Source: Polytrichum commune (taxonomy: Eukaryota; Streptophyta; Polytrichopsida; Polytrichales; Polytrichaceae). Taken from it: a DNA stretch of 64,000 nucleotides. The notes below the pieces were generated by a model that saw nothing but the letters and a program-made list of their open reading frames with translations, was not told where the DNA came from and did no database searches. Both the position numbers and the translations under genes were made by a program. Positions 11,205 through 23,205 of the stretch are shown here, one piece after another. The stretch lies in the NCBI GenBank assembly GCA_950295325.1, contig OX485808.1, forward strand, positions 22,032,527 through 22,096,526, written 5' to 3'. How positions within the stretch are numbered: the stretch's first letter is position 1; the number at the start of each line of letters is the position of its first letter.

Positions 11205-12221
11205 ATGGGGGCTCAGATATCGAAGGAGATTGACGTGATTGAGGAGGAAAACCAGTTGGAGATCCTGGAGGAGTCACGAGGCACTTCCTTCCCAGGCTCA
11301 AACTACAAGCATCCAAACCACAAGGAATGGATGGCAACCTTAGCTCTTGACGAGATCACAGCTCGTGATCTCGTGTGGCCGGGCACTCACAACTCAGCCA
11401 CAGACAAGATCGGCATCCCCTGCATTACTCGCCCATTTTTCCAGTGCCAGGAGCGCTCGATTTATGATCAGCTTGTCATGGGAGTGCGAGCTTTTGACAT
11501 TCGTGTCCAGAAGGACCAAAGAGTTTGCCATAGCTTTTGCTGCACTTATAATGTGGATGTCGTCCTCAATGATATCAAGAGGTTTCTGTCTGAAACCTCA
11601 TGTGAGTTCATCCTCCTTGAGCTTCGCACGGAGTACAAGCAGTTAGACCCCTTGGATTTTGACAAGTACCTGACCTCATTCTTTGGCAGTTACCTGATCC
11701 CACAAACGGAGAAGCTTCTGGACCGGCCCCTCAAAGACCTGCTGCCTGGAAGGCTGTTTTGTGTCTGGAAACCTAAAGTAAGCCCAAAGCCGGCTGCAGG
11801 TAGCTTACTTTGGAGTGAGTCTTATCTAAAGGACGACTGGATTGACACAGATCTTCCGCTTACAAAGTTCAACTCTAACTTGGCCTACCTTAGGAAGCAA
11901 GCACCAAATGCGGTTCGGCCATATTTCTACCGTGTCGAGAACACTGCCACTCCACAAAATAGCGGCCCTATTATGTGCGTTTACCCTGTAACAAACCGCA
12001 TTCGCGGTTACGCAAGGCTCTTCCTGGCTGAAGCGTTTAGGCTGGGCCTTGCAGATCGAATTCAAGTATTTTCAGAGGATTTTATAACTGACGACTTTGT
12101 GGATGCATGCATTGGCGTGACGATGGCCAGATTTGCGCATGCAAAGCTTGTGCAGAAGGTCCTGCAATCAAAACTGGTGGAGATGGTGTCAAACCATGGT
12201 GTGGAGCCCCTCAAAAGATGA
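11205..12221 (+). CDS. PI-PLC X-domain-containing phosphodiesterase (PLC-like)
   Basis: An intronless gene for a 338-residue protein of the plant PLC-like phosphodiesterase superfamily. These are single X-domain proteins that lack the Y, EF-hand and C2 domains of classical plant PI-PLCs. The X-type domain spans about residues 45-310. The first catalytic His is H62 in WPGTHNSATD; GVRAFDIRV follows with R100, and the second His is H109 in VCHSF, matching the two-histidine phosphodiester mechanism. The strand end FSEDFITDDF is near residue 289. ATG at 11205 is chosen because it has A at -3 and G at +4; the upstream in-frame codons run back only to a GTG. From this start the N-terminus is MGAQISK, which fits the N-myristoylation consensus (Gly2, Ser6). 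Substrate is not known for most members, and cleavage of phosphoinositides or GPI-type lipids is only family inference. No signal peptide or membrane span was seen. Confidence 0.9.
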   Translation: MGAQISKEIDVIEEENQLEILEESRGTSFPGSNYKHPNHKEWMATLALDEITARDLVWPGTHNSATDKIGIPCITRPFFQCQERSIYDQLVMGVRAFDIRVQKDQRVCHSFCCTYNVDVVLNDIKRFLSETSCEFILLELRTEYKQLDPLDFDKYLTSFFGSYLIPQTEKLLDRPLKDLLPGRLFCVWKPKVSPKPAAGSLLWSESYLKDDWIDTDLPLTKFNSNLAYLRKQAPNAVRPYFYRVENTATPQNSGPIMCVYPVTNRIRGYARLFLAEAFRLGLADRIQVFSEDFITDDFVDACIGVTMARFAHAKLVQKVLQSKLVEMVSNHGVEPLKR

Positions 12222-13254
12222 CGATGGTAAGGGTGATTGAATAGGGTTTTGTATGATCTTTATAAAAAAAAGTCACCAGAATTGGACTGAGGGATGTCCA
12301 AAATGAAGAGATAGAAGAAAAAAACATCAATGAAACAATTCTGTGCTAGTGTGGTGATGCTCAGAATTTTGTACAATAACAGGACACTTTATGCTTTAGC
12401 AAATGTTCTGGCTGCCAGGAGGTTAAGACCTGTCTGTTTGGCTTCTACATTAGGGTTGCATAATTGTGATGCTTCCGCAAAATTGGTCACAGGTATGGTA
12501 GATTTTTGATAGCATATTCTTAAGGCCGCCATCCCCTCCAAGGTTGGGAAGGAAGAGATGGTAGAAAGGTACTCAGTTTTCAAAGTTTAGTGTTGCCTTC
12601 ATTTGTACATTCAAGTTTAATGGTTCCTCCAAATTTGATGAGTCTGATTAGATGTTCGGGTTTTAAAATCATGTGTTTGAGGAAAGATCATTCTTATCTC
12701 TTCCAGTCCCCTGCTCATTAAGGCACCAGCATCTACTCCCCTTGATGTTGGTAACTCCATCCATCAACTGTCGATGGTGGAGGTTGATTTGGGTTTACTT
12801 ACAGTATGTTTGACAAAGAATAATCTCCATTACATTGTGTAGTGCAATTTGTAGAGAACAATTTCAATTGTGTCAAATTTTTCCATACATATCTCAAATT
12901 ACAGATATGTACTATGGAAGCCTAATTGGAACTCGAATGAAGACAATCCATCTCCTGTCCCACAAGAAAACAACATAGATAGTCTGTTTCAATTAGTTTA
13001 CGTGGAAACACTTCATAGATTGCAAGAAAATGAGTACAACCTGTGTTAAATTATGGTGACTTCCAGTCTTAAAGAATCTCTACAAAATCAAGGAATTTGT
13101 GAAATGTTGATCAACCAGCCTCTGCATGTAATTCTGATATTGGAATCCATCCCTTTCTGGATACAGTAATGCATATGAAAATTTCTTCTCAATCATCATT
13201 GTTGTACCAATTTTGATTCCTGATACAAAAGTGCGACCTCTTCAAAGTCTTGTT
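12222..13254. other. 3' flank of the PLC-like gene, gene-free
   Basis: Presumed 3' untranslated region and downstream spacer. An A-rich run occurs at about 12263-12270. No open frame with recognisable content was found. Confidence 0.4.
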
Positions 13255-15278
13255 TTACACTATACATTTTGAAGTGGAGCTCATCTTATAAGTTATCTCT
13301 ATTATTTTGGAAGTGGTATCAGACACCAACATCCATTCGACCACTACCACTTCATTGTCAAACTTGGAGGGAGAAAGCAACTCAATCATGCTCAATACAT
13401 AAATGTTGAATGGTATGGCTTTTTCGTGAATGCCTGACTTGGAGGGAGATAAACTTAGACCCACCCCCACATCCCATCACAAGATGGAATCTTGTGACAA
13501 TTTTATTATGTAGCGCTCACCATCTCAAATTTTGTTGATGTGTTTGTGTCTTCATTGGACACAACCATGACAAATAGAGTGTATCAAACAACCTCATGAC
13601 ATGGAGAGTGTTACATTTGATTATGTATATGTGTTGCCTTGCTACATGTTATAGCAGGGGCTCTTCGTGTATAACATCTTGTACATAATGGTTAACGGTT
13701 TTGTATGTCCCTATGCACCCACCAACACATTCCTTTATGTCTTGAAAAGTGGACTTGGAACACAAAATTTGAGAAATTTATAAAGAAAGAATGGGATGAA
13801 AAGTATCATGTAACATGATTTGAAGATGTAATGGACATCAAAGTATCCTTTTAAATTTTCATTATGTTCCTCTTTATATGAAAGACTTGCTCAAAGTTGT
13901 CAAATTCCCTAGAAACTCTAACCTGGTTGTGATGGGTTATGGTCGACAAATATTCTGGATAACTTTTTGTTTTTTTTTGTTTTCTCCTTTTGTAACATGT
14001 TTTGGGGGATGGGCCTTAATTTTGTATCTTGATGGCAATTTTTGCAAGTTCACATGATTAAATATTTGCATGGCCAGGTTGAATGCATCACTTGCCACCT
14101 CCTTCAACATCAACATGCCACCCGAAATATTCCTTTGGATCACAACTTGTGTCATTGCCAAAAAAAATAAATTGATTCTATGCGTTTGATCTTTGTCTAA
14201 AAGTGCACACTACCTAATGAGTAAGATAACGATGACATAGTCAATGGACATTTTGATGTTTGTGACAAAATTCTTGCTAATTTAGCTAATAGCATCACAT
14301 GATATTTGATATCATGCTACTAAAAGGTCGTGGAATCCACCCAAAATGCCAATATTATTCCCCACACATGTTGGTATCCTATGACTTATTATGGTGAGAG
14401 CATGACTTCATGAATATATCACAACACATAGTGAAAGCGCCCAAGTGTGAGGAGGCTTTCTCACCATTAGAGAGTTGATTAAGATAATCAAGAACAAAAT
14501 TGTCTCTCTCATAGAAAGTGGGCCAAACAAGATTGTTTTAGTCATATTTCATTTATCAAATTGGAGGATCTTGGGCAAGTTGTTATTCATATAGCACTTG
14601 AGATTCACTTATCAACAAATGCCATGTATCCATCAACCCATCCAATTTTGATGGGTATATGTCCAATTTTTGTATAATATCATGTACCCAATAAGGTCAT
14701 AAAAATGGAGAGGGTACATATGAGATCCCACATAAATAGGAAACCAAAATGATGAAACCAAATGAATGCCAATCCAATGTTTTTGCTACTCTTCATTTAT
14801 ATTTCTAACCAATAAATGCATGTATGATGAGCTTCACAATCAATCACTTTTCATTGCCATGTGTGAGCCCCATTCAATCACTTTTCATTGAAATGTGTGC
14901 GCCCCATCAATGCCTACATGTAATCGTTTAGTAGTGGGAAGATCATTCCCTTTCAACCCCCAATTCCATATGTTGCTCCTCCTTGGATATTCCCTTAGAT
15001 GGGTTGGATTGTTGGAGGAGGTTTGTAGCGGAGGTAGATGGCAACCCTCACCAGGACTCTCCATCCACTTCAGCTAAAATCAACTAAATCAAGAAGGGAA
15101 GAACCTCGTTGCATAATTTGAATGGGATTCAAGTATATGCACATCATCTTTCCGAATTGCATGAGAACAACCCCATGAGAGCTTAGCAATGTTGCATATC
15201 CAAGTGAAAGCTAAAAACAAGGGTGGATCGGTTGCTCCACATGCAAGTGCATTGTTTAAAAAGATGTGACGACATCTC
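13255..15278. repeat. Gene-free AT-rich spacer with a 34-bp tandem duplication
   Basis: No recognisable coding sequence on either strand. A 34-bp unit starting TCAATCACTTTTCATTG is present twice in tandem at 14840-14873 and 14874-14907 with a few mismatches. Confidence 0.45.
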
Positions 15279-15660
15279 GGGGGGGGGGGGGGCAGTGTGT
15301 TAGAAAGTTAAGGATATAGGTGCGAACAACCACTATTTTATAGGGGGGTATTACTTTCAATTCTCTTATTTTTTTCACATGCTATCATTATGTAGATTTC
15401 TACTTTGGGTTAAAAGAAAACTGGCTTGCATTACTTATAATTCCAAATTCCTTATTATTCCATACCCTATAGTACTTTAAAGATGTCCAGTGCCATTTTT
15501 GATACCCTATATTACTCTTAAGTCCAATTATAAAATTTTGCCCCCATGTTTTTAAAATACCCTATCATTTGTTCGCACTATATTGCTACTCCAACCAATG
15601 ACTACCCCCCCCCCCCGAGGACGACATTGATCCAAATCTGACATCATCCCCCCCCCCCCT
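15279..15660. mobile_element. Small inverted-repeat element (MITE-like) between poly-G and poly-C tracts
   Basis: TGCGAACAA at 15321-15329 is repeated in inverted orientation as TTGTTCGCA at 15569-15577. The similarity extends weakly inward (ATAGGG..GGTATT against AATACCCTAT) and into TATA-rich flanks. The ~257-bp interior is non-coding. Outside it lie 14 G (15279-15292) on the left and 12 C (15605-15616) on the right, next to imperfectly inverted GACGACATCTC/GAGGACGACAT. A second tract of 12 C is at 15648-15659. The boundaries of the larger unit are uncertain. Confidence 0.45.
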
Positions 15661-18600
15661 TCCTTTCCCCATAAGTGGACAAGTTGGACAACTATAGAAT
15701 CTAATATTTAGCTTCCCTTTTAAATGCATCAAACATAATGTAATATTAATAAAAATAACAATGAACTTTAGACACTTAGCCCATCCACAAATTAATCTTT
15801 GTGAGATTAACCTTGACATACAACCATTGAAGTTGTATCGATAAGAGCCAAAATTGCCCAAGAGGCTCATGATGGTTTCCCAAGTTATAAAACTCCAATT
15901 TAGTAAGTAGCATGCACATAATGACAAATTGAGGCCATCATCATAAGAAAGACACCGTTACACTACGATATATCATGTCCGGTGCAACCACCTTTGTAAC
16001 TAGTTTGACTTTCCAATAATAACTGGATTCTACTCATTTCATGAAGTTGTATAACATGATTGCTTGGTTGCCTCTCATGTTGCATGTCGATGCTTGCTCT
16101 TGCACTTTGAGTTGCATGAAGTGCGTTGGTTGTATCAGGTTACTTAAAAGGTTGTCCGTTTTGCACTCTCGGTTACACTACCAACATACAAGTCCCCAAC
16201 AAGTTTTCTTTCTTTCTTCACTAGAAGAAATATGCAAATCTATCATTATGGTAGATTAGCATACTTTCCAGTGATGCAGGAACATGTTCCAGTGACATAA
16301 GTCAATCACCCATGACTCATATGTTTACAGGGGGGTACATGTTCACAACACCTATCATTGAGGACGATAAAAAAACTGATTCTTATGTAGAACCCGGAAG
16401 TTACGTTTTAAAGCCAATTTAACACTTACGTTAGGATTAGAGGTCCTCAAACCATTATGGTTGTGGTCAATTCAATGTGAATCAAGAATAAATCCATAGA
16501 AGCAAATTTTTACTGCACCCCTAATGGTAGGTGTTGGGAAACGAAATCCCTTGTAGTGTTACTACCATGCTTGGTTCCATCAAGGGTTGTTAATGATTGG
16601 TTATTGAGTATCTAAAATCTACTTTTAATTCGCCAAAGTTGTTCAATCATTGAAAAAAAGTGTACAGATCACATGAGAGATGACAACCTCAAAGTGAGGA
16701 TTTTAATAATTCAACAAACTTCAATCATGATTAAATCCATGGCTCTTGGCCCAATCTTCTTCAATCGAGATGCAAAGTCTATCAAATGCATTATTTTTCA
16801 GATACGAGTCAAAGAGTTATTTACTTAAATTTGTGCAAGAATTTTCCCGAAAGTGACTTTTTTTTAACATGTATATATATATATATAAAATCCTACTCTA
16901 GAAAGATAGAAATTAATGATTCACTTGACGGAGATGGATGGAGTTTTACAACTCTAGCTATATTTTTGCGACTTATCATCCACGGATTATGTTCTAAGAG
17001 GTAAATCTTAGGAGATGGAAATGACAACCAAAGAAGAAGAAGAAGAAACCACTACCAAATGCACACAAACCCTAATTGTACAAACCCTAAGGGCATCTTA
17101 TATCGAATTGACCACAAGCATTTCCCAACCGCAAGGGACAAGTTACACATGACAATGTCCGCTCGTGGCACTTTCGCCTAACTCCTTGGACCCATGGAGT
17201 GCCTTTAAAAGACTACATGAGCCCACGACATAATAGGACAACATTCAAGCGTGGACCCAAATCTCACGAATCTATGAACATTATATACGATTGTCCCTCG
17301 GTGGCTCCTATCATATTCACAACCTTCACATTACCCTACTAGCTTGTGGAAGAATAGTATACATATAAACAACACACGAGGAGATTCATCAAGTGAAGGT
17401 ATTGCCAAAACTACATGAATTTCTTTAATTGGTTTAACCATCATTAGTTTCAAAGACCTTGAATTAGTCTTTCAAGATCTAGGTGGGATGAAGTGATCAT
17501 GAACCATGAAGGTAACATAAGTATGCAAAAACAATCAAATGTTGGTAACATCATAAGAGCTTTTTTCTTTTTTTCTTTTAATATAAATAATCAATGTTAT
17601 GATGTTATTTTTTGTCATTATAGGTCTAGATTTGAGATGGCATTGGAAATTGGAAATTCAAATTTTCCTTCTATTGATTATGCATGGACTTGTTGACGTT
17701 TGGAGAGTTAGCTCAACTAAGGGATGCGCTAACCACTTTGAGCAACACCAATTATTATTGCACAACCATGTTCTTAGATATACGAGTATTGGGTGATCTC
17801 AAAGGAGCACGATTTGAAGATGTTGGAGCAGGTCTAGAGTTGTTTTGGAAACGTGTGATTTTCTTATTGTGTTGATTGCATGTTTGGTTGTTTTAGCAAA
17901 TTTCATCATGTTTATACAACGTAATTTTATTTGATAGTGCCACCAAGACTTGGAAGTGTGAGCTGCCATTGGAAGTATATTTTTTTATTTGAATCTATGT
18001 TTCTCAACACAATCGCAAATATAGTTTTCATTCATTTTCCATGCGGTTTTGTTTGGTTTTTCATTGAACTACCTTATCTATTGTAAGCCTCACATACATT
18101 GTTTGCTAAAAAATAAAAAATAAAAAACCTTTGAACACTTTGTAACCGAGTACTATACACCCTAAACTCTAAATACAAAATCCTTGCATTTTCCCACAAA
18201 TTTGATGTCTTGTGCACATTATGATGTGGTTATAAATATGAGTGTATTTGTTGGTTTGGTTCTTCCCCATTCTATGTTTCCGTACATGACAAACATCAAC
18301 AAACAAGGAACTCCACTTCAATACAACGAGGAGAATAATTGAATTCATATTGTTTTATATCATATAGCTATAATTTATTGCACAACTCTAGAATTTATAA
18401 ATTTCTATAAATTAGCATGATAAGTAGGATTTTTTCCAGATAATTATAAGGTCCAAAATTTCTCAAAGACTAAGGTAAATAGCCCATAAACAAATACTTG
18501 GTTCTTGCATGTGTATGCCAATTTTCTATAGAGGTGACTTCCTTGGGTCTCACCCTAACTTAAGAACTTCAACTTTGTAACTATTGGATCTTCTCAATTT

Positions 18601-19671
18601 TTGTTAAATTGAAGAGATGTTTCTTCCCATATATTTACAATTGAGTTGCTTTCCACATTCGAGTGGTTGATCATACAAAATATTGATGACATTGGGAAAA
18701 ATTACCTTTGACATCAAGTGTGGTATGAAAATTCCGAGGTCATTGGAATGCACGAATGAGCAATAAAGAGTTAATTCCACCAAAATGTCAACTATCAGAT
18801 GGAAATATTTGAAACAATATAAGGTCATCATACCAAAAAGAAGAAGAAGAAGAAGAAGAAGAAGAAGAAGAAGCTTAAAATGCCTCTATAAAATTCTCAT
18901 TGTTGCGTTCATACATAAAAAAATGGGGTTAGATAGTAATTGGCTTAGTTAATTTATATATTGAATAGACTTATGTTTGTGGACTCACATGTTTCAAATT
19001 GGTGTAGTAACTATGATGATGCCATACATACTTACTGCTAATCTATCGTAAATTAGACAATAAACATCAGCCCATGCTCCCTTCCCCATATGAACTTAAT
19101 CAAATCATTTAAACTTGATAAATGAACCCACCTACCGCAAGGTAGACAATAAACCTTACTATGCAACAACGGAGTTTTCCAAGGATCATTCACTCCTTAT
19201 ACTAAACCACTCTTGCAAAATGAACAGTACTCGACATGAGTGTTATTCACTTGAGCAAGAGTGAACAACCAATTGGGAAAGATCTATGGGTTGAGATTTC
19301 AGAGTATATTTTAAAAATGCTATCAAACTATGTCAAGTCTACTGCATGTTGGCCCCATGCCCCCCCCCCCCCGGCACTTGGCGCAACATGCTAGCTAACA
19401 TGCTTGGAAATTGCGTTATTAGAATTTCATCAATCTTGATTCAAGGCCATGGCTAACCTCCCCCCTTATATGAAAAGGAACATAGACATTAGGTTGTCTA
19501 ATGTTCTATAAGTAGGATATGACCAACAAGCTCAAATTCACACTGGTATAAGCATTTGTTAAGTTTTCTTTCTTTTTCTTTCTAATGATGCCTTTTGACT
19601 CAAGTAAATGATACTAGGTGAAAGTACCTATTTATCCCATTTTGGGAAGACTATATAAATTGACATTAAAA
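15661..19671. other. Gene-free AT-rich spacer with microsatellites
   Basis: No gene recognised. Simple repeats are (TA)n at about 16871-16887 and (AAG)n at about 18838-18872. A 13-C tract lies at 19360-19372. Near 18160 a TACACCCTAAACTCT motif resembles the end of the inverted-repeat element B described at 21928, but no partner end was found. Confidence 0.4.
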
Positions 19672-20063
19672 TGGTGGCACTATAATAGATATTTAATTTA
19701 GTATCACATGGTATTATTTGTCACTATGGTAACTTTTCTAGCGACATGTCTTAGGATAAGTTTACAAGTATTGTCATCCAAATATACATGTATGTAATGT
19801 AACACTTGCAAAGTTCAGTATATTTTGTAGCCTAACATTTATGTAATGGAATATTGTCATGGATGATTGAAATTTGGATGAAACACACTTAGTAAGCGAC
19901 AATACTTGCAACATTATAAATCTACAATGCCCAAAAAAACTCTAAAAGGAATTGCAAATAGTGTTAGGTTTAAATTTAGTGTTGGTGATACTACACGAGC
20001 AATGTCAATTAGTATGGAGAATGATAAATAGAATTGGTGACACTCAATACAATATTTAGTGTA
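19672..20063 (+). repeat. Dispersed repeat family D, copy 2
   Basis: Second copy of the repeat at 3062-3372, in the same orientation. It includes a ~60-bp extra stretch with repeated ATGTATGTAATG-like words. Similarity stops at ATTTAGTGTA, exactly where MITE copy A1 begins, so A1 either truncates this repeat or inserted at its edge. Confidence 0.5.
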
Positions 20064-20067
20064 CTAG

Positions 20068-20450
20068 AGTAGAGGTGCCCATAACCGATTACTAAAGAGA
20101 TTCTACATTAGATTTGGAGAAGTATAAGGTGGTGCAAATTATTCTTGTGTAGGAAGATAGAAATTAGGAGGATTGCAAAATTTTCAGTGATTTTATTCCT
20201 TAAATTGAATTTAATGTGAATATTTGAAGCCAAAAGTTGGCCCGAACATATAACCAATGTCTAGAGTCTTGCATAATTACTCATTCCTGCTCACTTTAAC
20301 ACTCAAAACAAGGACATGAGTCATGGCACTATTGGTTCTAGCTTGATCGAAATTTTGTCCCAGGCTTATCAAAATTTAGTCCCTACTTATCGAAATTATG
20401 ACACCCTATAGAATCCCAATGGGTCTTCATTGGGATTAGGCGGTTTGACT
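20068..20450 (+). mobile_element. MITE family A, copy A1
   Basis: Non-coding element of about 380 bp beginning AGTAGAGGTGCCCATAACC. The right end (ATTAGGCGGTTTGACTATA) is a degenerate form of the inverted terminal repeat seen intact in copy A2. Internal words such as CCAAAAGTTGG and GAACATAT match A2, A3 and A4. No transposase sequence was seen. Confidence 0.7.
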
Positions 20451-20473
20451 ATATCACGATAACTTCAAGTTAG

Positions 20474-20834
20474 AGTAGAGGTGCCCATAACCGATCACTT
20501 AAGAGATTTTGCGCCAAATCTTGAGAAGTATAAGGCGGTGCAAAAAATTTCCATGTATGAAGATAAAATCACAAGCATTGCAATTTTTTTGGTAATTTCA
20601 TTCCTTGGATTTAAATTATTGTGAATTTAAAAGCCAAAAGTTGGTCCGAACATATTACCAATGTTTATACTCTGCCATAACCGCTCATTCCTTCTCACTT
20701 TAGCACTCAAAACCAAGACATGTGTCATGACACTATTGGTTCCAACCTGATCGAAATTCAATCCTAGCCTTGTCAAAATTCCAATACCCTATAGATTGCC
20801 AATGGGGTCTTCATTGGGAATAGGCACCTCTACT
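20474..20834 (+). mobile_element. MITE family A, copy A2 (reference copy)
   Basis: A 361-bp element with perfect 12-bp terminal inverted repeats, AGTAGAGGTGCC on the left and GGCACCTCTACT on the right, flanked by TA-containing sequence. It is non-coding and is the best-preserved member. It lies only 23 bp from A1 in direct orientation. Confidence 0.8.
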
Positions 20835-20900
20835 ATACATACTATAATGAGAACCGCATACAATAAAATATAAGACAATAAAATATCACTCCACAACTAT

Positions 20901-21267
20901 AGTAGAGGCACCTATTCCTGATCATGACCCAATTGGCAATCTACATGGCACCGAAATTTTGATCAAGCTAGGACTGAATTTTGATCAAGCCATAACCAAT
21001 AGTGTCATGACACATGTCTTGGTCTTAATATTAAAGTGAGGAGGAGGAATGAGCGGGTTATAGCAAACTCTAGACATTGGTAATATGTTCGGCCCAACTT
21101 CTGACTTCAAAAATTCACAATATTTTTAATCTAAGCAATAAACTTACCAAAAAAATTTACAATCCTCCTGGTTTCTATCTTCCCACACGAGAAAAAATTG
21201 CACCACCTTATACTTCTCCAAAAATGGTGCAAAATCCCTTAAGTGATCGGTTATGGGCGCCTTTACT
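20901..21267 (-). mobile_element. MITE family A, copy A3 (inverted)
   Basis: A 367-bp copy in opposite orientation to A1 and A2. Its left end AGTAGAGGCACC and right end GGCGCCTTTACT are slightly diverged terminal repeats. The interior aligns with the reverse complement of A2 throughout, including the segment around CATTGGTAATATGTTCGG. Confidence 0.75.
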
Positions 21268-21289
21268 CTATAGTAAATTTGAGCACTTG

Positions 21290-21540
21290 GACTCATGGAG
21301 AGTCATTGAAACCCTTCCATTCCTTGTTTTGTGTGTAGGGGACCCACACCAAGGTTTGTGCACATCACACACCAAGGTGGACTTGTTCCAACTTTGTTTT
21401 TTATTTATTTTAAAGTATGGACGTGCTTGTCCCGGCTCTCATCCAATGATAGTCCGCCACCTCAATGCACTGAGGCCCTTTAAGTTATGATGTTCTTATT
21501 TTCCATGCCCACTAGAGGAGTACCCCACACCCGCCGTGTG
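21290..21540. other. Spacer between MITE A3 and family C copy 1
   Basis: No coding domain recognised. It shares no obvious similarity with other parts of the window. Confidence 0.3.
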
Positions 21541-21877
21541 CTAAGGTAGACGTGCCCAAGATAAGTTACTTATCTTCATCGGACACCTATATTGGAGTGT
21601 GGTATGTATGGGGTTAGGTGTGGATCCAAGAACGAATACCAAAAAGACATGTGTTTAGAAGAGATTGGATCGCGTGTTCAATTTATGATAACTATTCCAG
21701 TTTTTGTAGTCAGTTTATGTATTTATTTCCTTTTTTGGGGGGGGGAGGGAGGGGACCTATATGACCATTCATGAACAATAATCATCACTGAATGCAAAAG
21801 AAATTGGAATGAGCTTTGAAAAGTACGAGGAAAGTGGCGATAACTTTGATTTGGATTTGCTAATCATTTGGTATTAG

Positions 21878-22737
21878 AGTAGAGGTGCCTATTCTCGATC
21901 AGGATCCCATCAGCAATCTATAGGGTACACTCTAAACTCTGTAGTATTACACCTGTGGCAACCAAAGTGCACGTGATATTAAGGAGTTTTGTAGTGTAAA
22001 CATGGATGCATGATACTACAGAATTAGTGTAGCATGTGACATTATGGAATACCACAAAGAAGATGTGAGGACAATTTGAATTCATTATCCTGTCACCTAT
22101 GCTAGTGTGGTCCGCTCCACTTGGCCTTCCCACTTTGGCGATGTGGTGGACACATGCACCAAAATTCAACAAGTGGCATAAGAAGAAGAAGAAGAAGAAT
22201 AAGAATAAGAAGGTGACACTCCACATGTTGACACATGGCGCGATGCGAGGGTGTTGATTGACTTCTTGGGTGGTTTGCATTAATGACAAATTTTGTGATA
22301 TAAAGGAGAGAAATGTGACAATAAGGAGTGAGATTTGAACTACGAACATCCATTCCCTAGAGTTTCAAGATATTAGAGAGTGTGTGACATTATGGGGGTT
22401 GATATTACAGAGTTTAGGGTGTACCGGAATTTCGATCAAGCTAGGACTGAGTTTCGATCACACCGTAACCAAAAGTGACATGACACATTACTTGGTTTTG
22501 AGTGCTAAAGCGAGGAAGAACGAGTAGTTATGGTAGACTTTAGACATTGGTAATATGTTCGAGCCAACTGTTGGCTTCAAAAATTCACAGTAATTTCAAT
22601 TTGAGAATTAAAATTACCAAAAAAATTGTAGTCCTCAGGATTTCTATCTTCCTACATGGTAAAAATTAGCACTGCCTTATATTTTTCCAAATTTGGCGCA
22701 CAATCTCTTAAGTGATTGGTCATGGGTGCCTTTTCTC
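21878..22737 (-). mobile_element. MITE family A, copy A4, itself interrupted
   Basis: Left end AGTAGAGGTGCC at 21878, right end near 22737 (GGTGCCTTTTCT). Removing the 494-bp element at 21928-22421 plus its 2-bp duplication leaves 364 bp, the same length as A2 and A3. This strongly supports the nesting. It is oriented like A3. Confidence 0.75.
21928..22421. mobile_element. TIR element family B, copy B1 (TA target duplication)
   Basis: A 494-bp element with long terminal inverted repeats: left CACTCTAAACTCTGTAGTAT, right as reverse complement CACCCTAAACTCTGTAATAT. The dinucleotide TA lies immediately outside both ends (21926-21927 and 22422-22423), consistent with TA target duplication as in Tc1/mariner-type elements. 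It is non-coding apart from chance open stretches and includes an (AAG)n-like run near 22180. It is inserted inside MITE A4. Confidence 0.75.
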
Positions 22738-22860
22738 CAACTGTGTGTTTCATATCCTGGGAAAAGTGGGCTAGTTGGAAGAAAAAAACCATTTATGACC
22801 CATCTAGCTTAGTGCCAGGGTTTAGTGTATGAAAATGATAGGATTTTTTCATCTAAGGTA

Positions 22861-23205
22861 AGGTAGCGACATGTTTGATTCCAATACATCCTTACTATGG
22901 ACACATATGTTTTGAGTGATATGTGATTAGGTGTGGATCTAAGAATAGACACCCAAAAAAAATTGTACTATGTGCTCAAAATATACTAATCATAAAATTG
23001 GGGGGGGGGGGGGGGGTAAATATATGACCACTTAATGAGCATGAGATATTGAATGAGATATTTCTATGAGTTTTTAAAATCACGAGGCAAATGGCTATGG
23101 GCACAATTTGGGTTTGCTAATCATCTTGCACTAATTGTGTGTTTCATACCCTATGAGAAGCGGGTGCATAAAGAAAATTCTCCAAATAACACGCATCTAC
23201 CTTAG
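22861..23205 (+). repeat. Family C dispersed repeat, copy C2
   Basis: Contains GGTGTGGATCTAAGAATAG, a 17-G tract at 23000-23016, TATATGACCAC, GGGTTTGCTAATCATC and TGTGTGTTTCATACCC in the same order as C1. It is in direct orientation with C1 and immediately follows it. No coding sequence was seen. Confidence 0.65.

Larger units (their letters stand above)
21545..22860 (+). repeat. Family C dispersed repeat, copy C1, split by a MITE
   Basis: Family C is recognised by GGTGTGGATCYAAGAA, AAAGACATGTGT, then a poly-G tract followed by ACCTATATGACCA, and TTTGCTAATCAT then TGTGTTTCATA. In this copy the 5' part runs to about 21877 and the 3' part resumes at about 22738 with CTGTGTGTTTCATATCC. MITE copy A4 lies between these two halves. 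The poly-G tract is at 21737-21745. No coding capacity was seen. Confidence 0.65.

Noticed and set aside
18156-18175. Additional element B copy from a TACACCCTAAACTCT end
   Set aside because: No matching inverted end or internal similarity was found nearby.
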